A stretch of DNA of 64,000 nt. It comes from Paramoeba atlantica. Its lineage: Eukaryota > Discosea. A program made the translations under genes and the position numbers. The stretch covers positions 287,087 through 351,086 of the forward strand of contig CDRNVI010000045.1 of NCBI GenBank assembly GCA_977017575.1, written 5' to 3'. Of this stretch, positions 8,940 to 18,700 are shown piece by piece. The notes beneath the pieces are model-generated. The model made no database searches. It saw nothing but the letters and a program-made list of their open reading frames with translations, and was not told the DNA's origin. The number at the start of each line of letters is the position of its first letter. The stretch's first letter is position 1.

Positions 8940-9012
8940 TCTGTACCTTGTGGTTGTTGTTTTTTTTAATATTATTAACCCCCCGTTATGGGCATGTTCA
9001 CGTCAGGGCATC
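8940..9012 (+). mobile_element. 5' tip of a family B LINE with spliced-leader remnant
   Basis: TCTGTACCTTG (end of the SL, followed by a slightly altered TGGTTG), then a T-rich leader, then ATGGGCATGTTCACG encoding MGMFT, the conserved family B start. Homology ends at once where hairpin-repeat sequence begins. It is a second, shorter example of an SL joined to a B leader. Confidence 0.6.
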
Positions 9013-9059
9013 CGGCTTATGTCGGATGATGGGACTTAGCGATCCCAGCTTCCCGAGCT

Positions 9060-9166
9060 AACTCACCCGGCGTCGCATAACAAGGCGCTAAAGAACTAGG
9101 GTGAATCCGATGAATACAATATGGATGACACTACCCGGTGCCAGTAAAACGAGGCACTAAATAATT
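9060..9166. repeat. Hairpin-repeat units c and d (tandem)
   Basis: Two head-to-tail units about 66 bp apart: ACCCGGCGTC...ATAACAAGGCGCTAAAG and ACCCGGTGCC...AACGAGGCACTAAATAATT. Each has a short stem closed over an A-rich loop, followed by a CTAGGGT-like motif. Unit d is split after AAATAATT by the inverted-repeat element at 9167-10240 and resumes at 10241. Confidence 0.65.
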
Positions 9167-10240
9167 GGGTAGGGGGGACCTTCGATGAAGCTTCATCGAA
9201 AGTGTACAACTTTCGATGAAGCACATTGAAAGTTGTACACTTTCGATGAATCTTCATCGAAGGTGTTTTTGACTTTTTTTTTATTTTTTCAAATCTTCAC
9301 GCAAACGTTTTTCGCGGATCCATATAGACATTTTGACTTTTTTGGTGCTTCATCGAAGTGTTTTGTGAAGGCTCGTAGAGGAATTTCACCGTTTCTTCAG
9401 TTTATCTTCATCGAAGCGTTTTTGACTGATCCATATAAATATTTTGAGCGACAATCCTGCGGAAGGGGTAAACACAGGATTTTCGTTGAGTACTCAACGA
9501 AGTGCCGGATTTTCGTTGAGTGCTCAACGAACGGAAATTTACGGTGGAAATCAAGGACTTTTGCATAAGTCAAGGACTTTTGTGGAACATCCAAGAATTT
9601 TTTTTGATTTTCATTTTCCGTGCGTTCAGTATCCTACACTTCTCTATATACGTTGACAACGCCTGCGTAGCGAAAACTACGAAATTCAGTGAGCTTCGCA
9701 AATTGCTTCCCACTAACGACGCACAGGGGAACCCTACGCGGGGTACGGCTCAGGCCCGCTCACGCGGGCCCTCGCCGTTTCGCGGCCGCGCGCACCCCCG
9801 CTCACGCGGGGGCCCCCGCGCGGCCAAAATGGGTACTAAAATTTGTTATCAAGGTAGTTGGGCTTCGCCAATTGCTTCCCACGAATGGGTACTAAAATTT
9901 GTTATCAAGGTAGTTGGTCAAGATTATCAAGATTATCAAGTAGTTATCAGTTGGGCCTTTGTTCCTCCTCCCTCTAAGGTCCTGCAGATTTTTTACGGTC
10001 ACAGGGTACGTTCGTTGAGAAATCAACGAACGTACCCCTAAGCCAAAATGTGAAAGAAAACGGAAAGTCAGAATTCAGACAAAAAAACAAAAAATTATTG
10101 AATTTAAAATGAAATTATATGTTTCATGCAACGTGTTTTCAACAGCCAATGGAAAAATTCGTTCAAAAACAAAAAGTTAAAAAAGTCAAAAAAAGTCAAA
10201 AACAACTTCGATGAAGATTCATCGAAGGTCCCCCCTAGCC
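9167..10240. mobile_element. Inverted-repeat (MITE/foldback-like) element with 8-bp target duplication
   Basis: Ends are GGGTAGGGGGGACCTTCGAT at left and its near-exact inverse at right (GG-C-TAGGGGGGACC read inward), each continuing into TTCATCGAA palindromes and a T-rich GACTTTTTTT stretch. The flanks are AAATAATT at 9159-9166 and 10241-10248. Inside: perfect palindromes at 9181-9200, 9482-9501 and 9512-9531, a GC-rich core (9646-9886) shared with the element at 47239-48503, a tandem duplication of GGGTACTAAAATTTG, and a 15-bp hairpin at 10004-10037. No transposase ORF, so non-autonomous. The 8-bp duplication fits hAT-like elements, but the family is an inference. Confidence 0.75.
10004..10037. 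repeat. Perfect 15-bp hairpin with GAAA loop
   Basis: GGGTACGTTCGTTGA and its exact complement enclose GAAA. The same stem/GAAA design, in a TTCGATGA variant, is at 48476-48497 inside the related element. Confidence 0.8.
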
Positions 10241-10345
10241 AAATAATTAGGGTGGATGTCATTCTGGCAACCTAGAATGGGTGGCACCGCCCGGTACCGA
10301 ATATAACAAGGTACTAAGAAACTAGGGTGGGTGCCATTCGGGCTA
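10241..10345. repeat. Hairpin-repeat units d (right half) and e
   Basis: AAATAATTAGGGTGGATG completes unit d. Unit e is CCCGGTACC, then GAATATAACAA, then GGTACTAAGAAACTAGGGT and GGTGCCATTC. The stem is GTACC/GGTAC. Unit e and unit a at 1985 share the trailing AATCTTTGG. Confidence 0.65.
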
Positions 10346-10620
10346 ATCTTTGGAATGTGTTTGTGTTTTTTTTATCCACCCTCAAAAGATAGAGTGGTTT
10401 TTTTGGTCAAGGGGCGCCTTATTTGCATTACCTAAGGCGCAGGGGTATAGCGCACCCCACCTCCCTAGCTGTAACCTAATTCCTCTCCAAGCGGAGGTCA
10501 GCCGTAGCTTTCTATGGCTGGCTCTCCGGATACGTCGCAAGACGTATTCGGACTGCCCGTTTGGGGAGTTGAGGGGCCATAACTTTTCGGAGTCAAAAGG
10601 CCCAATACATCATCATCATC
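10346..10620. other. Upstream region of a family B ORF, no gene seen
   Basis: No ORF of note and no spliced-leader sequence. An AG followed by GCCCAATAC lies 20 bases before the ATG at 10621 and could serve as a trans-splice acceptor, so this copy may retain unspliced upstream sequence. That is a guess from one AG. Confidence 0.3.
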
Positions 10621-12157
10621 ATGGGCATGTTCACCCGCAGTAGGGCGAAGGACACTGGAGTAGCTCCAGAGGTCCTACCGCTGCCACCTTCCCGGCGAAA
10701 GAAGAAAGTACCCGAGGAGCGACCTCCGCCGCCACCGCTTCCGCCACCGCCGCCGCCACCACCACCACCAACACTCCAGCCGCCGCTCGCGCATTCGCCG
10801 CCCTCGCCCGCTCCACCGCCATCTCCTCCACATACGCCTCATCGGTCGCCACCTCCAGCGTTGCCGCTGCCGATGTCTCCGCCAAAGAAGCAAACACCAG
10901 AGGAACCGCAGCCGGTGCCGCCCTCGCCGCCAGCCCAAACGCCGCGGCGCTCTCATAAGCCGTCTCCGGTGCCAAGTCATCCGCAGTCGCCGCCACAGCA
11001 GTTGGAGTCAGCACCACCTTCGCCGTTACCATCACACGCGTCGCTGCGACCTTCTCTGCCGAATCATCCGCAGTCGGTACGTTCGCCGCTACCATCGAAC
11101 ACGTCAGCGCGGTTGTTTGTGACCCCAATTCATTCGCAATCGCCGTTACCACAGGCACGGTCGGCACCATTGCCTCTGACATCGCACGTGCGATCGTCTC
11201 CGATGCCACATCATCCGCAATCGCCGCCACCTTCGCCACCGCAGCCACCTTCGCCACCGCTGCCGCAGTCGCAGTCGGTACCGTCTTCACCTCCACCATC
11301 TCACGCACCGTTGCAAATCAAATCTCCGACGCACAGTCATCCGGGATCTCCTCCACCGCCACCTTTATCTCCACCACCGGTGCCAACGCCGAAGCAGTCG
11401 GTCAAGAATCCGCCAAAGAAACCGTCCTTCTACGACACACTCGCCGCACATTTCCCGTCCCGCTTCCCCACGAGGGCCAGGCGTAATTGTTTCCAAGTCT
11501 CATCACCGACCCCGACACCCCCGCCAAAACAACATACACCGCCCATAGCACTAGTTCCAGAGCCTCCTTCGGCGCCATCTCAGCCATCTCCGGTCATAAC
11601 GCCCTCTCCGCCTTCTTTTCCGCCATCATCTCCGCATAAATATCGTCCGAGCATGCACACAGCATCCCGGAGAGCGATGGTACGAGCACTGAATGGTGTG
11701 AGTGTTGAATCAAAATCTACAGATCTTGAAAGCAAAGGAAGCTCTTCGACACCGTCCCCATTGCCGCCTCCCTTACCAACGCCGAACACGCCACCACCTA
11801 TTATGCACTGTGAGGAGTCGCCCATTGCAAAAGGAGTAACGTACAACTTATACAGAACTCCAATCTTCGACACTGATTTCGAGAATCCTGAAGAACACAC
11901 AGTCATTGCTCATAATCCTGCACACGATCAAAGATGCCAAAACACATCAACCCCCTTATTCCCACAAAATACAAATGATCAAGCACCCATTTGTGTTGAT
12001 GATGAGTTTTTCGATTGCCCATCTCCACCAAAAGATACGACGATCTACGAACAAGCAACGAGTATTGTCGTTTCTCCCCGCGAAAATCAGACATCGAATG
12101 CACCTCCACACGAGAATAATCGGACGGGAACCCACCAGCCAAGTGTATCTGAAGAAA
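10621..12157 (+). pseudogene. N-terminal half of a family B LINE protein, proline-rich
   Basis: Starts MGMFTRSRAKDTGVAP, the conserved B start, followed by RRKKK and about 250 residues dominated by Pro, Ser and His (PPPSPP runs), then an acidic part with EFFDCPSPP (about 455), a motif also seen as DFLDCESP and EFLDCDSP in other B copies. No RT follows. The frame continues to 12195, but from about 12158 the sequence is the ORF B 5' flank, so the last residues (KTLGNVIGPLY) are a junction artefact. The Pro-rich domain is probably disordered; role unknown. Confidence 0.75.
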
Positions 12158-12306
12158 ATAAAACTCTTGGAAATGTAATTGGGCCTTTGTACTAGTGTCA
12201 GGAATTAAGGAAAACATGAAGGACTTATTCGTGAACTACGGCATGATATTATTTGCAAAATTAGACAGACTTTTCTTATTTGTATTTCGCACGAATAAAA
12301 GTGGAA
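12158..12306 (+). promoter_or_regulatory. Unspliced 5' flank of ORF B with probable trans-splice acceptor
   Basis: GATATTATTTGCAAAATTAG ends in AG directly before ACAGACTTTTC, the exact point where the copy at 1764 carries SL sequence instead. This identifies the 3' splice site. The upstream tract is AT-rich with only a short pyrimidine run. Confidence 0.75.
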
Positions 12307-13746
12307 ATGGTGCAAACACGTTCGAAAGCACATGATTCTCAAGAGGACTATGCCACGGATAGCGACACTGAACAAACGTGCGGCACATATTACCCAAAAC
12401 CGAATTCGACACAAATCACTTCGAGCCACTCACTTCCAGATGTTTTCCTCACCGAACAGGTCAATACAGTCGTGGAAAAGCTAACGCGTGCACTTGAAAA
12501 AGTCACTTCGAAGGTTGATGCGATGGAGGAGCGTGAATGGAAAAGGCGAAAAGAGACAAACATTACGGATCCATCTGCACCGCGACACGGACAAGCACCT
12601 GGGAAAACCTTATGTCCTCTTCCAACCTCCTTGAAAAAGAGATGCAGTGTGCCAGAAGAGCTCAACAAGCAATACGCCGCACAAAGGGTTATGCTCCCAG
12701 AGGAAGTAGAGAGTCAAGTCAATGAGGTTATGGCGACCATGCAACAGAATGACATAGAAGTCGAAATAACCTGGTTCCCCGTTGGAGGTAGGAAAGAGAC
12801 AGCGACAACATGGCGAGGTACGGTAGAGGACAATGGAGACGAGGAAAATCCTATCATTGTTTCCTACCCATGGGGTAACTATCCTCTGCCTAATAGCAAC
12901 GTGTGTTATACGCGCATCGTGATATCAGCAAGTGAGCCAAAGATGCCAGGCAAATTGCCCGAATCGGACAATGAAACTGCACCATCAGAAGAGACGAACG
13001 ACAGTTTCAACCTCCGGGACGTTACAACATGGAACACATACATTACCCAGGGGCCACTAGGGATTGAAATCCACGGCGAGGGCTCACAGCTGCATCAAGT
13101 AAAGTTAAAATGATATAAAAATAGATATACTCATCAAGAAATAAGACTCTGAAAATAGTTCGCATTACTCAGCCCTGAAATATGAGTTCACCTAAATATT
13201 TCCAAAATGAATGAAAAAAGGCCTTGCGCGCTATAACGTAAATATTAAGTACTAGTAGTACGAAGTGAAGGGGCTCAGCCCCCCACACCCCGCAGCCTCC
13301 GAACCCACACCCTGCAGCCGAGGCTGGGGGTTGGTGGGTGGGCCTCGAAACTCGTGTACAGCTACAAAAAGGAAATAAAGTCTACTAAATATGTTGATGT
13401 TTGAAAGTCATAAACTGAAGAATATGAGAAAGAAGAAACTAATAATACATGTGCCCCGAAGGGCCATATCATAAGTTCATATATTTATGTGCCCCGAAGG
13501 GCCAGGTTATTAAACGTAAATAGCCCTCGCCTAAATTTCATCTCGTAAACTATTAGAAATATTGAAACAGCGGTTACGAACGGCGCTGGATCTCCCTTCT
13601 CGAATGTCACCACAGCTACAAGCCCTTTGGGATATCTTGTGTGCTTGGATAGACGATAGCGCAGAAAGAGGGGGCGTGAACAGCGACGCCGTCAATCACA
13701 AAAACGTCGGCCAAAGCACAGTTGACCAGATACGCATTCTGCAAGG
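12307..13746 (+). pseudogene. ORF B, second copy, interrupted and truncated
   Basis: Nearly identical to the ORF at 470-1720 (few substitutions, for example EREW for ERER). It runs MVQTRSKAH...GPLGIEI to 13070, is interrupted by a 490-bp solo VIPER-type repeat (13071-13560), resumes with KQRLRTALDLPSR at 13561 and ends at QIRILQG near 13746. There unrelated family A sequence begins, so the Arg/Gly-rich C terminus is lost. Confidence 0.8.
13071..13560 (-). mobile_element. Solo VIPER-type split repeat inserted in ORF B
   Basis: The insert is absent from the other ORF B copy, so both ends are exact. It is bounded by GAAAT on the left (13066-13070) and right (13556-13560). It carries GGGGGTTGGTGGG and two ATGTGCCCCGAAGGGCCA motifs followed by CCTAAATTTC-like sequence, as in the B-A repeat block at 23645-24166. 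It has no coding part. A fossil, consistent with a recombination remnant of a tyrosine-recombinase element. Confidence 0.7.
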
Positions 13747-13747
13747 C

Positions 13748-13838
13748 AACCTTCGAAACAGGCATTCGTGTTTTGACATTTTCTCGAGGAGCTTCTCTTC
13801 TACTATTTTATCTCTGCCGATGTATCCCCCTAGGGGTC
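13748..13838 (-). pseudogene. Short family A LINE fragment (RT thumb)
   Basis: About 30 codons, LGGYIGRDKIVEE...KHECLFRRL, align with LGAYIGKDNVVED...KHKCLFRRL of the family A protein at 51294-54947. It abuts the truncated ORF B. The following 13840-14039 is AT-rich with a duplicated GGTCTTAACAAAAAC and no gene. Confidence 0.7.
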
Positions 13839-14039
13839 CTTGGTTTCCTAAGAAACCTTTCTTTTTATGTAATTCAATCAATTCTCCTAGAACAAAAACA
13901 AAGGTCTTAACAAAAACAAAGGTCTTAACAAAAGCCCGTGGAGCGCATATATTATATACGCGCCGATTACTATCAAATGTTCACATTCTAATAAACTAAT
14001 ATCCCTTTCTTTTCTTAAGAAGTATTTGAGATGACAAGC

Positions 14040-14440
14040 TTAAAAACTTGTCTCAGTGTATTGGTCGTGAGCTAGAAACTGGCGGAGTTGAGCGTGGAGG
14101 ATACTTCCTGCCTGTTCCTGGTGGAGTAACGTAAATGTTTCCATTACGCTGTGTCTCTCTAGCCCGCAACGGTCCGCAATAGCCCACAGGAGATTTCGAG
14201 TGGCGTTGTGCATGGAACCGCAGGACAGAACAGGGATACATTCAAAGCATTCCTTGTTTATCATGCCACTGTCAACATAGCGTACACGCTTGCGCTTTAT
14301 CGCTTCGTTCATGAGGAATGTCGTATTGTGTTTGATATTCGAGGGAGCCAGTTCGTGAACTACTGTGAGGTCGTAGTATTTCTCTCCTGAAGCCCATTGA
14401 ATTGCGAGGTCGGGGCCCGTGCGACGCAGAGTACTTCCAA
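14040..14440 (-). pseudogene. 3' end of a family B LINE (REL endonuclease)
   Basis: Minus-strand frame RRTGPDLAIQWASGEKYYDLTVVHELAPS..., the PD-(D/E)xK-like core, followed by ECIPVLSCGSMHNATRNLL and a stop at 14040. RT and zinc finger are missing. The 5' break abuts plus-strand spliced-leader-like sequence at 14441. Confidence 0.85.
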
Positions 14441-14521
14441 CACCTTGTTGAACCTTGTTGTTTTTTTTTCTTTCTGAGTTTCCCCCATGCACCCCTTCAC
14501 CCCTCCCGGCGTACCTTGTCG
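14441..14521 (+). other. Spliced-leader fragments before the APE LINE
   Basis: ACCTTGTTG occurs twice (14442-14460) before a T-run, and GTACCTTGTCG (14511-14521) stands 22 bases before the ATG of the APE LINE. The latter sits where an SL should end (one mismatch to GTACCTTGTTG) and suggests that this LINE is also trans-spliced. The matches are short (9-11 bases), so the support is moderate. Confidence 0.45.
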
Positions 14522-14542
14522 TTCTTTTACTTAGTCTCTGCC

Positions 14543-15750
14543 ATGACGAAGCGAGGGATCAGGTCCCAGCCAGGATCGAAAAAGAGGCGCAAAGGAAAGC
14601 TGTTAGCGAAGAAGGGGGCGCGCAGAGGTGACACGGAAATGGCGAATGACACAGGAATAGAGGAAAACAAAATGCCAAATTTCGTGGAAAAAAAGCTCGA
14701 GGTGAGATGCGAAAACAAGTTACCCAAAAATAAACCGAGATTCCGATTAACGAAGCATAGAACCAGATCAATCCCTAGACGAAAACCATATTATCCAGGC
14801 ATTGTTACGATTGGTACGCACAACGTTCGGACCTGGAAAGGGTCACCAAACGATGCAACGGAAAGATGGAAAATCGAAGCTTCGGAAACCGCCACAATTG
14901 GAGACGAGGCCGGCGTAGACATTCTAGCCATACAGGAGTGTCGCATACCAGGCGTTGGTAGAAAGGAAATTGTGGGGTTTTCGAACTGTAGATGGACGCT
15001 CCTATACAGCGGCCAAAGAGAATCATGCACGTACAAAAATGGGACGGGTATTATGCTCAATAAGAGAGCAGCTCGAGCCTTGCTAAGTTTTCAAGGAATA
15101 TCGGACCGCATAATTATGGCGAGTTTCAAGGCCCGTAACTCAAGGAATTTGTGCGTTATCAGCGCTTACGCCCCAACGGAAAAAGGCACAAAGGAGGATA
15201 AGGACAAATTTTACGCGGATCTAGAAATGGCGATACGAAACAAGCCGACCCAGGAAACATTACATATTGCAGGTGACTTTAACGCTTCAATCAAAGCCGA
15301 CGCAAACTGGCACCCCACCGTAGGCCCTAATGCCGTAGCAGAGAAAACCAACGACAACGGCTATAGACTTGTGAATTTTTGCGCGTCCCACAAACTGATG
15401 ATCGCGAATACACTACGCCCACATTCAGGTGACAATGAGGGAAACATGCCATACACTTGGACTTGGTATGGTCCAAAGGAAGGGGACCGCAAGCAAATCG
15501 ACTACGTCCTGGTCCCTTTGAGCTCCATGGTTCGAAGATGTGATGTAGTACAAGACGTTGAATACAGGAGCGACCACCGCATGGTTCGTACGACTTTATT
15601 TTACCCCCTGCTGGCACAAAAAAGAACGAGAACTCCTTCCGTCAGAATCTCAGATCTACGAAATGAAGCTTGCAGAAAAGTGTACGAACAACACCTTAAC
15701 GCACACCTAAAACAGGTTAAACTGGATCCGTCCCCCGACACTACCTGGCT
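14543..15750 (+). CDS. APE-type endonuclease domain of an RTE-like LINE (5' part of ORF)
   Basis: An apurinic-endonuclease-like (exonuclease-endonuclease-phosphatase) domain that nicks target DNA in LINEs. Motifs in order: GTHNVRTWKG (about residue 90), AIQECRIPG (about 130, metal-binding Glu), YAPTEKG, GDFNAS (about 250), KQIDYVLVP (about 320) and YRSDHRMV (about 345), the C-terminal Asp-His pair. The N terminus is short and basic (MTKRGIRSQPGSKKRRKGK). The ATG was chosen because it is the first after the SL-like GTACCTTGTCG. The reading frame is interrupted after TTW by the insertion at 15751; the next codons are found at 20171. Confidence 0.85.
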
Positions 15751-15784
15751 TTAACGATAAAGATACAGTTTCTGTACCTTGTTG
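15749..15784 (+). other. Spliced-leader exon at the 5' end of a full-length family B LINE
   Basis: The same 36 bases as at 4294-4329. The insertion point in the host LINE is exact, so the SL lies inside the mobilised unit: the target sequence ACTACCTGGCT ends at 15750, directly before TTAACGATAAA. The first two bases of the 36 (CT) may belong to the target. Confidence 0.9.
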
Positions 15785-18700
15785 AACTACACTCTAAAAC
15801 TACACTCTTACTTAATGGGAATGTTCACGCGGAGCAGAGCCAAAGAGACGGGAGTAGCTCCTGTCGTTGAGCCCTTGCCGGCGAATCGTAGAAAGAAGAA
15901 ATCCATTGGACAACCGGCGCCACCGCTAGCGCCACCGCCTGCGCCATCACCTGCGCCACCGCCCACGACACCTCCCCCGTCACCGCCGGCACAACCATCT
16001 TTCACTGCTCCGCCGTGCGCTACGTCATCCCCTCTTCCCGCTGCGATGGATACTGCATCGTTTCCTCCGCGCATTGCGACGTCTCCCAATGCACCTCCAC
16101 CGCCTCTTCCGTTGCCACTTTCACCGCCATCTTCGCCGATACACAGCCAGGCGTCATCTCCACAGTCTCTCGAAACTCCCTCAATGACACGCCCAAGCAT
16201 GCACACGTCGGCTAGGCGAGCCCAAACGAGAGCGCTCAATTACCGACGTAGCAGCAACTTAACTGTTGGGGTTACATCGGCAGAGTCTGGGGTTACGTCG
16301 ACGACGGATACCACAGCGCTTAGCGTACCGACGGTACCCAGAACAAGGAAAATCCGATTTGCTACCTCGACGAACGGAAAAACTACGAAAGAAGCCGTAA
16401 CTACGACAGCAAACGAATCAACAAACGAATCAGAGTGGGGGAATCGTTTGAAGCAAACTTGCGCAGTAGCGGCTTCTGCTCTCGTAACGGCGACCAACGC
16501 CATGTCCGGAGCGATGTTTAACTATGAAAAATCCCATTACCAGAAGAACGCCACGTATATACCGATACCTTCCAAGGGAGTGTCATTCAACGGCGAAGGA
16601 TATGTACACGACGTGCGGGCATTCGACATATTTGCAGACAATCCGTTGCAAGATGACGCGTTCCCATCAGTTAGCAGCGGGACCACACAGCCGCTCGCAC
16701 CAAGCCCGCAGACTACACCCGGAAATTCTCGTGGGGAGGTTACAGCGGGAACTTTTAGCAATGCAACCTTGCTCTCAGACACCCCGAACGGTGGAAACGT
16801 GAGGAATTTGGAAGCATGTACCGTGGAAAGGAACGACGCTAGAATCGTGCCGGGATCTCTTCCATCCCCGGTTCCCATCGCATCCGACTTCCTGGACTGC
16901 GAATCGCCAATACATATACTTTCCGACTCTGGAGACAACGCAAATACCAACCTTGTCGAAGATCCAGTACATCAGTTTTTCAGTGAAACGCCAGACTTTC
17001 CAAGAGTCGCGTCACAATTCCGTCATATCGACCCCAAGGTTCATTTTCCTGTCCCTCCAGACGAGCTGTACGACGCAACCCTTCACGCAAAAGTGGGAGA
17101 CCGATGCATTTTGGCTTGGAGCTTTGATTGTTCGCCAAGCCTCAACATATCACAAGGAATCGTTAAAGCGTCGCAGAAAAGAAAGCACTTGAACAAATGG
17201 ACCATGGAGTATGTGGGGATTGTGGGACACAAGATCGGAACAACCTTCACTGGTCATATTCCCCCGCAAGCAAACGTTCGCGTCTTTAAGATCGTGTGGG
17301 AAAATAACACACATCAGGAAAGTGATCCTGGAAGTATAAAAAGCTGCCGGTCTGAAGAAAGAATTAACCGCGCGCTTCGCGTTAATTATCAACACACAGA
17401 AAACGACCTAGATCTTGAGCCCATGCCTACTCTGCGATCAGTTGCACCGGAATTCATTCCTTGCGTAGTTGCAATTTACCGAGACATCGTTCGAGATTAC
17501 GCAGAATCCCCATACCCACAAAGGAACCGCATATGGCATCGAACGTTATCAGCCATGAAATATTCTCTTGCCACAATTCGGAAGGCAACGGCGAAACGAC
17601 GTCGACGTCGCCCGCGCGATTTTTCGTCATTGCAAGACGGCGAATCTCAAAACGGACACACCTCCACCGCCAACGGACCACGTCTTATAGATGACAAACG
17701 GGCCATCAAGAAAGCAACTAGTCTGGCATTAGACGGGTGTGTTTCCAAAGCGTCCCGAGTTATTAACCAGGAAATTACACCACGAACACTCAGCGACTCG
17801 GAAACCATTGAAAAACTTCGTGCTTTGCATCCAGATCTCCCCACCACATTTCGCCTCCCGCAAGATGCTCCGATGACAGCGTGTATTACGCCTGTCGAGC
17901 TTCGGGAGGCCGGAAGACGCATGGCCAAAGGGGCGGCGCCAGGACCAACAGGCACAACGGATTCAATTTTGCGCATCCTGTTAGACGACGAGGTGTGCTC
18001 GTTAAGTTTGTGTCACATGATTACCGACCTGATTAATGGATCACTGTCTGAAGAAGTAATGAAACGCGTGAAGAGAGCGCGACTTGTAGCGATTCCCAAA
18101 CCTGGAAACGGAATTCGTCCAATCGCTGTGGGGGAGGTCTGGTTGAAGCTTGCCGAAATCGTCCTTCTGCAGCGGCACGAGAAACAGCTTGTCCCGCTCT
18201 TTGCGCCTTATCAGTTTGGTGTTATGATAAAGTCTGGCTGCGAGCATGTCGTGCATAAGCTTAACGAGAAATACACAGAGGGATGCGCCATTCTGGCTAT
18301 TGATCTCAGAAACGCCTTCAATTCACCAGCCAGGGATGAAATTGCAAGAGCCGTGTTCGGATTCCACGGTCTCCGCCCCTTTCAGCGTCTCTTTAATGCC
18401 GAATACTCCAGTCCATCAGAACTTCTTTATTACGGGAGCAACGGCAATCTTGGAGCCACCTTGAAAAGTTCAGCCGGGGTGAGGCAGGGGTCGCCGTTGT
18501 CCACGATTATGTTCTGCGCGTTTATGCAACCAATTTTAGAGATCGTTGCTTCAGAATTCCCGGCACTTCGCATATACGCCTACATCGACGACATCAGCTT
18601 CGCATCAAAGGACTCAGAACTAATTGCCAACGCTTACAACCGTCTTCGAGTTTTATTGACTGCTAAGCTAGTGGAATTATCCCCAACAAAATGCGTCTGG

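Noticed and set aside
8916-9061. C-terminal extension of the family B fragment ORF
   Set aside because: Similarity to B proteins stops at PPAEEL; the rest reads through an SL remnant and another 5' leader.
10631-11308. Ala/Val-rich minus-strand ORF of 225 codons
   Set aside because: Shadow of the Pro/Ser-rich family B N terminus on the other strand.
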